Position numbers and translations under genes: made by a program. The notes under the pieces are model-generated. The model had not been told where the DNA came from, did no database searches, and worked only from the letters and a program-made list of their open reading frames with translations. Below are positions 58,624-64,000 of a DNA stretch of 64,000 bases, in pieces. Origin of the DNA: Bacteroidales bacterium UBA5382 (GTDB lineage: Bacteria; Bacteroidota; Bacteroidia; Bacteroidales; Dysgonomonadaceae); assembly GCA_002409745.1 (NCBI GenBank), contig DHOU01000016.1, positions 24,600 through 88,599 of the forward strand, read 5' to 3'. Every line of letters begins with the position of its first letter. The stretch's first letter is position 1.

Positions 58624-59809
58624 TATCCTTATGAATCGTATAATATATTTTCAACGGATTAGCCGTTACTTTGGTGAAGCCGACCACATCCTGTCCCGAG
58701 AACGATTTGTTACTCTCGCCGTATTCGCCGAACGCCGGATTCATCAGGTCATAGACGCTTTCACATCCCAATACCGCAAAATGATACGGCCGCAATTCCA
58801 CTTGTACCTCGCCGGTAACAAATTGCTGCGTATCGTCCAGAAACGTTTCGATATTGCGCATCACGGGCTCCAGATACAATGCTTCGTGCATCAACTGCCC
58901 ATACCAATTGGAGAGTTGACCTTTCCAATAAAGCTGTTGTTTGGTAAGGATATGTTTCTCCAACAAATGATGCGCCTTGATAAGGATAAGCGGAGCGGGA
59001 GCTTCGAAAGCCACACGCCCTTTGGTACCAATAATCGTATCGCCCACATGCACATCCCGTCCGATGCCGAATTTGGAAGCCGTACGGTGTAAAAAATGAA
59101 TCAATTCCACGGGCGACATTTTTTCCCCATCGAGCGACATGGGTTCTCCTTGCTCGAAACCGATGGTTAGATGCTTTACGCCTTGTTCGATAACCTGCGA
59201 GGGAAATGCTTCCTCCGGAACGACTCCTGATGACTTTAACGTTTCCACGCCTCCCACGCTGGTTCCCCACAAACCTTGATTGATGGAGTATTTCGATTTT
59301 TCCCAAGAGAAGTCAAAGCCTTTTTCTTTGAGATAATCGATTTCCTGTTGCCGAGACAAAGCCAGCTCGCGTATAGGTGCGAGTATTTTCACCTGCGGAG
59401 CCAACACCTCAAACACCAAATCGAACCGCACCTGATCGTTTCCCGCTCCGGTACTGCCGTGTGCGACAAAGTCGGCGCCGATCTTTTGCACTTCCTTTAC
59501 AATAGCCATCGCCTGAAAGAAGCGTTCCGAACTTACCGATAGCGGATATGTGTCGTTTTTTAACACATTACCGAACAATAAGTATTTAATCCCTTTTTGA
59601 TAATATTCTTCCACCGCATCGATACTCGTGTGCGAGGCGGCGCCCAACTCTTTCGCGCGCTGTTCGATACGTTTCAACTCGTCATCGGTAAAACCGCCGG
59701 TATTGACAATGACCGTATGCACTTCCAATCCTTTTTCATTCATTAAATACGGCACACAGAACGAGGTATCGAGTCCGCCGCTGAATGCTAAAACTACTTT
59801 CTGTTTCAT
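58616..59809 (-). CDS. argG: Argininosuccinate synthase
   Basis: A 397-residue N-type ATP pyrophosphatase: LAFSGGLDTSFCVPYLM is the PP-loop and FVAHGSTGAGNDQVRFDL the citrulline/aspartate site. It joins citrulline and aspartate with ATP hydrolysis to AMP. A GTG at 59815 would add two residues; the ATG at 59809 (MKQKVVLAF) is preferred and leaves 5 bases after the GNAT stop. It is second in the operon. Confidence 0.95.
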   Translation of the reverse strand: MKQKVVLAFSGGLDTSFCVPYLMNEKGLEVHTVIVNTGGFTDDELKRIEQRAKELGAASHTSIDAVEEYYQKGIKYLLFGNVLKNDTYPLSVSSERFFQAMAIVKEVQKIGADFVAHGSTGAGNDQVRFDLVFEVLAPQVKILAPIRELALSRQQEIDYLKEKGFDFSWEKSKYSINQGLWGTSVGGVETLKSSGVVPEEAFPSQVIEQGVKHLTIGFEQGEPMSLDGEKMSPVELIHFLHRTASKFGIGRDVHVGDTIIGTKGRVAFEAPAPLILIKAHHLLEKHILTKQQLYWKGQLSNWYGQLMHEALYLEPVMRNIETFLDDTQQFVTGEVQVELRPYHFAVLGCESVYDLMNPAFGEYGESNKSFSGQDVVGFTKVTANPLKIYYTIHKDND

Positions 59810-59814
59810 AATCA

Positions 59815-60432
59815 CTATTTTTTATACATTTTATTCGGAGTTTTTTTCTTTATAACAGGCTTCACGACCTTTTTAGCAAAAGAGCTTGCCGCATGTTCAT
59901 TTTTAACATTCGGATCGAACAATAATCCGGTGCACAAGCACATTTTATAATTGTTACGTTGCAAGATATCAACATTACGGCATCCTTGACAACCCTTCCA
60001 GAATTCCTCGTCGTCGGTTAACTCGGAAAACGGCACGGGTTTGAATCCGAGTTCCGTATTCATTTTCATCACCGCTAATCCGGTAGTGATACTAAAGATC
60101 TTGGCGTTGGGATATAATTTTCGCGACAAGTCGAAGATCTTCCGTTTAATCTTTTTAGCCATTCCCTGATTACGATAATCAGGATGCACGATGAGCCCGG
60201 AGTTAGCCACAAATTTTTTATGCCCCCAACTTTCAATATAGGAGAATCCAACCAGTTTATCGCCATCCAACGCAATGATCGCCTTTCCGGCCTTCATTTT
60301 CTCGGCCACGTATTCCGGGCTCCGTTTGGCGATGCCTGTTCCTCTCGCTTGTGCCGACTCATACATGAGATCGCAAATAGAAGGAGCAAAATCTATGTGG
60401 TTAGCATTTGCCACAAAAATTTCTACATTCAT
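59815..60432 (-). CDS. GNAT-family N-acyltransferase, likely N-acylglutamate synthase of the arg operon
   Basis: A 205-residue GNAT enzyme: SGLIVHPDYRNQGMAKKIKR is the acyl-CoA-binding motif A. A Cys-rich segment (FWKGCQGCRNVDILQ, then KMCLCTGLLFDP) and a very basic tail (KKVVKPVIKKKTPNKMYKK) follow, features of the arg-operon GNAT proteins of Bacteroidota. As the first gene of an operon lacking argA and argJ, it should make N-succinyl- or N-acetylglutamate; with the Pro90 transcarbamylase, succinyl is favoured. The four Cys may bind zinc. Possible -7 element TATATTTA at 60443-60450 (minus). Confidence 0.8.
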   Translation of the reverse strand: MNVEIFVANANHIDFAPSICDLMYESAQARGTGIAKRSPEYVAEKMKAGKAIIALDGDKLVGFSYIESWGHKKFVANSGLIVHPDYRNQGMAKKIKRKIFDLSRKLYPNAKIFSITTGLAVMKMNTELGFKPVPFSELTDDEEFWKGCQGCRNVDILQRNNYKMCLCTGLLFDPNVKNEHAASSFAKKVVKPVIKKKTPNKMYKK

Positions 60433-60490
60433 TTTTTATTCGTAAATATATAATAAGTTAAATATGAAAAGTAATTTGAATTGATTGGTT

Positions 60491-60506
60491 GTTGCTTTCG
60501 AGCAAC
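60491..60506 (+). promoter_or_regulatory. UUCG-tetraloop hairpin followed by a short ORF
   Basis: GTTGCT-TTCG-AGCAAC is a perfect six-base stem closed by TTCG, an unusually stable RNA loop in the plus orientation. The ATG of a 32-codon frame starts 2 bases after it. There is no U-tract, so it is not a terminator. Confidence 0.45.
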
Positions 60507-60752
60507 ATATGAGAAAGGTTATTTTACAAGGTAAGGGATTCCCTGTAAAATCATCGGAGATAGCGTCGTCGGACATTGCCGCCGGCTTTATCAAAACGGA
60601 TATGTGAGTATATCTTTTTCATTGAGATTACAAAAGTAAACATTATATTTATAACTACGTCACTTTTGGCGCAAAAAATGATTCCTTTTGAATAAACAGT
60701 TATAAAATCGCCTTGTTTTTTGATTTTTTATAAATCATATTGATACTTTCTA

Positions 60753-60783
60753 TTGTGACCTCCGTCTCATTTTTGTATATTTG
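60753..60783 (+). promoter_or_regulatory. Promoter of the kamA-like gene
   Basis: TTGTG (60753-60757), an 18-base spacer and TATATTTG (60776-60783): a full Bacteroidota promoter match. The start codon is about 98 bases downstream, leaving a moderately long leader. Confidence 0.7.
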
Positions 60784-60881
60784 CCTATCAATCTATTTAA
60801 AATCACTTGACCGATTTTAAATCCTCTTCGCTTATTTTTAAGCACTTTTTTACTTATCCGACTAAATAACAAATAATTACT

Positions 60882-62216
60882 ATGCCTATTAAAAAGTACA
60901 AGACATATACGTTACAAAATTTTGACCAGCTTCCGCAAATAATTGGATTATCGGAAGAGTTTATTGAGCCGATCCGTACAGTCGGCCAGGTTTTACCCTT
61001 CCGTGCAAACAACTATGTGGTAGAAGAGCTAATCGATTGGAGTAACATACCGGAAGACCCTATTTTTACGCTGACTTTTCCGAGAAAAGAAATGTTGTCG
61101 AAAACACATTATAATAAGGTACGGGAACTATTACAGGGTAATGTGGAAAGAGAAGTCGTAAAGAAAACCGTCAATGATATACGGATGAAACTGAACCCGA
61201 ACCCTGCCGGACAAGAACATAATGTGCCGACTTTCAGGGGAAAGAAATTAAACGGCATGCAACATAAATACCGCGAAACCGTACTCTTTTTTCCCAGTCA
61301 GGGACAAACGTGCCATGCCTATTGCACGTTCTGTTTCCGATGGACGCAATTCTCCGGAATGAACGATTTCAAATTTGCCATGAAAGAAGCCGATTTGCTC
61401 CATGATTATCTGCGCCACCATAAACAAGTGACCGACATATTATTCACAGGAGGCGATCCGCTTACGGCAAGGTCAAAAATATTATCCACCTATATCGAAC
61501 CGCTGTTAACAAAAGAATTTTCACATATCCGCAACATCCGTATCGGTTCTAAAACATTAGCTTATTGGCCTTATCGATTCTTGAACGACAAAGATGCGGA
61601 CGAATTACTTCGGCTATTCGAAAAAATAACCAAAGCCGGAAAACATCTTGCATTCCAGGCTCACTTCAGTCACCCGGTCGAACTCTCTACCGACGCGGTA
61701 AAGAAGGCTATTGAAAGAATCCGGAATACCGGTGCCCAGATAAGGACACAATCGCCCGTATTGAAACACATCAATGCCGATCCCAAAATTTGGTCGGCGA
61801 TGTGGAAGGAGCAAGTACGTTTAGGACTTATTCCTTATTATATGTTTGTAGCAAGAGATACGGGAGCCAAAGCATTTTTTGAAATTCCCATAGAAAAAGC
61901 ATGGAATATCTTCCGGAAAGCCTATGCAAGCGTAAGCGGCATTTGCCGGACGGTACGCGGCCCCAGCATGAGTGCATTCCCCGGGAAAATAGAGATTTTG
62001 GGAATAACGGAAGTCAAAGGGGAAAAAGTGTTTGTATTGCGTTTTCTGCAATGCCGCAACCGACAGTTGGTAGACATTCCGTTTTTCGCAACTTATGATC
62101 CGAAAGCGTCGTGGTACGACCAACTAAAACCGGCTTTCGGAGAAAAAGAGTTCTTTTTTCAAAAAGATAATCTGTTAGGCAAGGATATGGACGATGGCGA
62201 TTTCTTATGGGAATAA
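60882..62216 (+). CDS. KamA-family radical SAM aminomutase-like protein
   Basis: A 444-residue enzyme of the lysine 2,3-aminomutase group. The radical SAM cluster motif is C144-HAY-C148-TF-C151 (CHAYCTFCFRW), followed by DILFTGGDPLTA. A lysine in SMSAFPGKIEILG occupies the position of the PLP lysine, but the surrounding Gly-rich PGGGGK of true lysine 2,3-aminomutase is not conserved. It probably moves or activates an amino group with SAM and PLP; the substrate (lysine, glutamate or other) cannot be told. Confidence 0.85.
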   Translation: MPIKKYKTYTLQNFDQLPQIIGLSEEFIEPIRTVGQVLPFRANNYVVEELIDWSNIPEDPIFTLTFPRKEMLSKTHYNKVRELLQGNVEREVVKKTVNDIRMKLNPNPAGQEHNVPTFRGKKLNGMQHKYRETVLFFPSQGQTCHAYCTFCFRWTQFSGMNDFKFAMKEADLLHDYLRHHKQVTDILFTGGDPLTARSKILSTYIEPLLTKEFSHIRNIRIGSKTLAYWPYRFLNDKDADELLRLFEKITKAGKHLAFQAHFSHPVELSTDAVKKAIERIRNTGAQIRTQSPVLKHINADPKIWSAMWKEQVRLGLIPYYMFVARDTGAKAFFEIPIEKAWNIFRKAYASVSGICRTVRGPSMSAFPGKIEILGITEVKGEKVFVLRFLQCRNRQLVDIPFFATYDPKASWYDQLKPAFGEKEFFFQKDNLLGKDMDDGDFLWE

Positions 62217-62223
62217 ATAATGG

Positions 62224-62252
62224 CAAGAGCGCCACTTCGAGTGACGCTCTTG
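62224..62252. terminator. Hairpin between convergent kamA-like and GH43 genes
   Basis: CAAGAGCG-C-CACT-TCG-AGTG-A-CGCTCTTG forms a strong stem with one internal mismatch. It starts 7 bases after the kamA-like stop and serves as a likely bidirectional terminator, although the flanking T/A runs are short. Confidence 0.7.
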
Positions 62253-62272
62253 TCAAAATAATAAGATTATAT

Positions 62273-63808
62273 TTAAAACACAGGGGCTTCAGATGTAGAA
62301 GAAGGCGTTTTATTCTTTATTACAGGCCAATCATTCTCCCAGATAATTTTATCCATCAATGCCTGTCGCCCACGACTCGGATTCGCTACTTCCCAAGCAT
62401 GGTAGAATATCCAATCATCACCATCTTTATCTGTGATAATTTCTGAATTATGTCCGGGCCCCTTGAAAAAAGCGTTGCCTTGGATAACAATTTCATGCTT
62501 ATTATCCAGCATCCTGCCTCCGGATTTATTAACATAAGGGCCCCACAAATTTTCCGAACGTCCTACCACGGTAGTATAAGTACTTTTCAGTTCTTCGCAA
62601 CACGATCCCATAGAAGTAAACAGGTAATAATACTTGCCGCGCTTATGAATATAGCTCGCCTCATAAGCTGTACCGCCAATTTTTTGTTTTTCAGCTCCCT
62701 CTTTTAGAGCCAGTCCATCGTCAGTCAGTTCTGTCCCATGGATTCCAAACCAACTTCCCCAAAAGAGGTATTTCTTGCCGTTATCTTCAATATAAAACGG
62801 ATCGATAGAGTTTTCTACTCCTATTTCGTTACTGCGAAATAATTTACCTCTGTCCGTAAACGGTCCTTCAGGTTTATCGGAAGTTGCGACGCCTATCCCG
62901 CAAGTTTGAGTACCTCCCCATACCGACATGGAATAATACATGACATATTGTCCGTCGATATAGTTTATATCCGGTGCCCACAAGCCGCCGCCGGGTTCCC
63001 ATTTCGGTTTCCCGACTTCGGTAAATGCCTCGCCGACGCGGATCCATTTAACAAGATCGGCTGAACGGTGAATACCCACTCCCGTGGAATAAAGATAAAA
63101 ATTACCGTCTTGTGCACGGATAATCGTCGGATCGGGTGCGTCAGAAAGGACTACGGGATTGGAATAGATCCCTTTTGCAGTCTTAAAATGCGTAATTTCC
63201 AAATAAGTTGTTTTTCCACTTTTATCTATTACATAGGGTAAGATGTAATACGTTGTATTGGGTTTTAAATTGGCAAGAGAAACATCGCCCTTCAAAAATT
63301 CCTTTTTCACGGGATCGCTCACCGTTGCTTCCGTTTCGCTATAATGGAATCCCCATTCCTTCAGTTTATTGATACCGCTAAACGAAACCACTGCCGAATT
63401 ACTGGTAATGCTCTCCGGATCAACGGTTGCAGTATAAACAAAAGCCGATAAAGTGGTAAAGCTTTTTTCTTCTCCGTATTGAACTGTGCCGTCATCGACA
63501 TACGCGCGGTAACGATACGTTTTGTCCGGGATTAATCCGACGAACTCAACTCCGAAATGATCTCCCGAAGAGATGGTTCGAGGATGTTTTTCATATCCGG
63601 TCCCGTCGTCCAGTTCTATCCCGTATTGCGAAATAGTGCCGGTTCCCTTATCCGTAATCTTGCCTTTACACACGGCCGTAATATCGCTTATTTGCTCCAC
63701 TTCAAGCGTTTCGACCTGTGCCGAATGATTTTTAGAGACGGGATCATCGCCGCAAGACAAAAGTATTATTACCGATAACAAAAAGATACTTTTTCTAAAA
63801 TGTCTCAT
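62273..63808 (-). CDS. GH43-family glycoside hydrolase lipoprotein
   Basis: A 511-residue lipoprotein: signal peptide with lipobox LLSC (Cys19), two fibronectin-III-like domains (about 35-210), then a five-bladed beta-propeller of GH43 type (about 215-500). Catalytic residues fit: Asp in SDAPDPTIIRAQDGNFYLYS (base), Asp in NSIDPFYIEDNGKKYLFWG, Glu in AYEASYIHKRGKYYYLF (acid), and GNAFFKGPGHNSEI. Such arabinanase/arabinofuranosidase-like enzymes attack plant-type glycans; substrate is not determined. The upstream in-frame ATG at 63844 is rejected because it would hide the signal peptide. Confidence 0.88.
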   Translation of the reverse strand: MRHFRKSIFLLSVIILLSCGDDPVSKNHSAQVETLEVEQISDITAVCKGKITDKGTGTISQYGIELDDGTGYEKHPRTISSGDHFGVEFVGLIPDKTYRYRAYVDDGTVQYGEEKSFTTLSAFVYTATVDPESITSNSAVVSFSGINKLKEWGFHYSETEATVSDPVKKEFLKGDVSLANLKPNTTYYILPYVIDKSGKTTYLEITHFKTAKGIYSNPVVLSDAPDPTIIRAQDGNFYLYSTGVGIHRSADLVKWIRVGEAFTEVGKPKWEPGGGLWAPDINYIDGQYVMYYSMSVWGGTQTCGIGVATSDKPEGPFTDRGKLFRSNEIGVENSIDPFYIEDNGKKYLFWGSWFGIHGTELTDDGLALKEGAEKQKIGGTAYEASYIHKRGKYYYLFTSMGSCCEELKSTYTTVVGRSENLWGPYVNKSGGRMLDNKHEIVIQGNAFFKGPGHNSEIITDKDGDDWIFYHAWEVANPSRGRQALMDKIIWENDWPVIKNKTPSSTSEAPVF

Positions 63809-63856
63809 TTTATTGTATGTTAAATTATTATCAAACAATTCCATCTGTTCTTATTT

Positions 63857-64000
63857 TTACGGTAACAATACTTGTAAATGCTTGAAAGATTCTTTTTTAA
63901 CAGTTACAATTTGAATACCTGACTCCGAATCTACGAAATCAATATCCACTATTGCTGTTTTCCGTGGATGAATTTCACTGTTGGAAGCATGTACATGAAA
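63857..64000 (-). CDS. C-terminal end of an unidentified protein
   Basis: Forty-seven codons visible, running off the window edge: FHVHASNSEIHPRKTAIVDI, then SGIQIVTVKKESFKHLQVLL before a TAA stop. The alternating hydrophobic pattern suggests a beta-sandwich end. It is upstream of the GH43 gene on the same strand (48 bp) and could belong to the same polysaccharide locus. Family not recognised. Confidence 0.55.
   Translation of the reverse strand, partial: FHVHASNSEIHPRKTAIVDIDFVDSESGIQIVTVKKESFKHLQVLLP

Larger units (their letters stand above)
60433..60881. other. 449-bp divergent gap between arg operon and kamA-like gene
   Basis: It holds a possible arg promoter (60443-60450, minus), a GTTGCT-TTCG-AGCAAC hairpin (60491-60506), a 32-codon frame on the plus strand (60509-60607, MRKVILQGKGFPVKSSEIAS and more), a small palindrome within that frame (ATTTTAC/GTAAAAT, 60520-60552) and, at the right end, the kamA promoter. 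No clear ArgR box was recognised. Confidence 0.5.

Overview
The window comes from a Bacteroidota chromosome, most likely order Bacteroidales and perhaps a Tannerella-like member of the Porphyromonadaceae/Tannerellaceae. The evidence is a gldKLMN/porP type IX secretion cluster, a succinyl-type arginine operon, a one-chain pyruvate:ferredoxin oxidoreductase, a GT3 glycogen synthase with a DUF3417-type GT35 phosphorylase, BspA-like leucine-rich repeats, LytS/LytTR regulators, near absence of Shine-Dalgarno sites, and many promoters of the Bacteroidota form TTG-N~20-TAnnTTTG. Genus is inference; there is no rRNA or tRNA gene to anchor it.

Layout. 1-2.7 kb: end of murI, cvpA, psd, pssA and a DUF4834 gene. 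2.7-8.1 kb (minus): TonB-dependent receptor, a degenerate LytS-like kinase, an intact LytS-like kinase and a LytTR regulator. 8.2-15.2 kb: porP/sprF-like, gldK, gldL, gldM, then two foreign small genes, then gldN. 15.3-18.2 kb: toxin-antitoxin (TA) pair, a 21-bp repeat array, a DUF6261 gene, decayed TA genes and a MITE-like element. 18.3-25.3 kb (minus): aroQ-pyk-omt-rbfA-ftsX/lolC-like-ugd, and a trans-sulfuration PLP enzyme. 25.3-28.7 kb: another 21-bp array, an LRR protein and hipBA. 28.8-41.5 kb: PFOR, then storage-carbohydrate genes (otsAB fusion, GH15, GT3 glycogen synthase, GT35 phosphorylase). 41.5-44 kb: TA pair, second DUF6261 gene and its 21-bp array. 44-48.4 kb: AraC regulator, a signal-less substrate-binding protein, and ADP-forming acetyl-CoA synthetase. 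48.9-60.4 kb: broken vapBC, then the arginine operon (GNAT-argG-argC-argD-argF'-argB-argE-argH, all minus), split before argH by a 2.3-kb insertion. 60.9-64 kb: KamA-family radical SAM enzyme, GH43-like lipoprotein and a partial gene.

How the genes fit together. PFOR makes acetyl-CoA, and the ADP-forming synthetase can turn it into acetate plus ATP. GT3, GT35, GH15 and otsAB build and break glycogen and trehalose. The arg operon encodes glutamate-to-arginine synthesis; Pro90 in the transcarbamylase indicates succinylated intermediates.

Most unusual signals: (i) both DUF6261 genes are preceded on the same strand by arrays with a 21/42-bp period, and a third array lies at 25.4 kb without such a gene; (ii) gldL carries an in-frame 8-bp minisatellite of about 380 bp arranged as an inverted repeat; (iii) a GxxExxY gene with 26-bp perfect inverted repeats sits inside the gld operon; (iv) 64-bp direct repeats of the argE 3' end flank a 2.3-kb insertion; (v) a LytS-like kinase has lost its histidine beside an intact partner; (vi) 7-8-bp tandem repeats fill many operon junctions and sometimes encode C-terminal tails.
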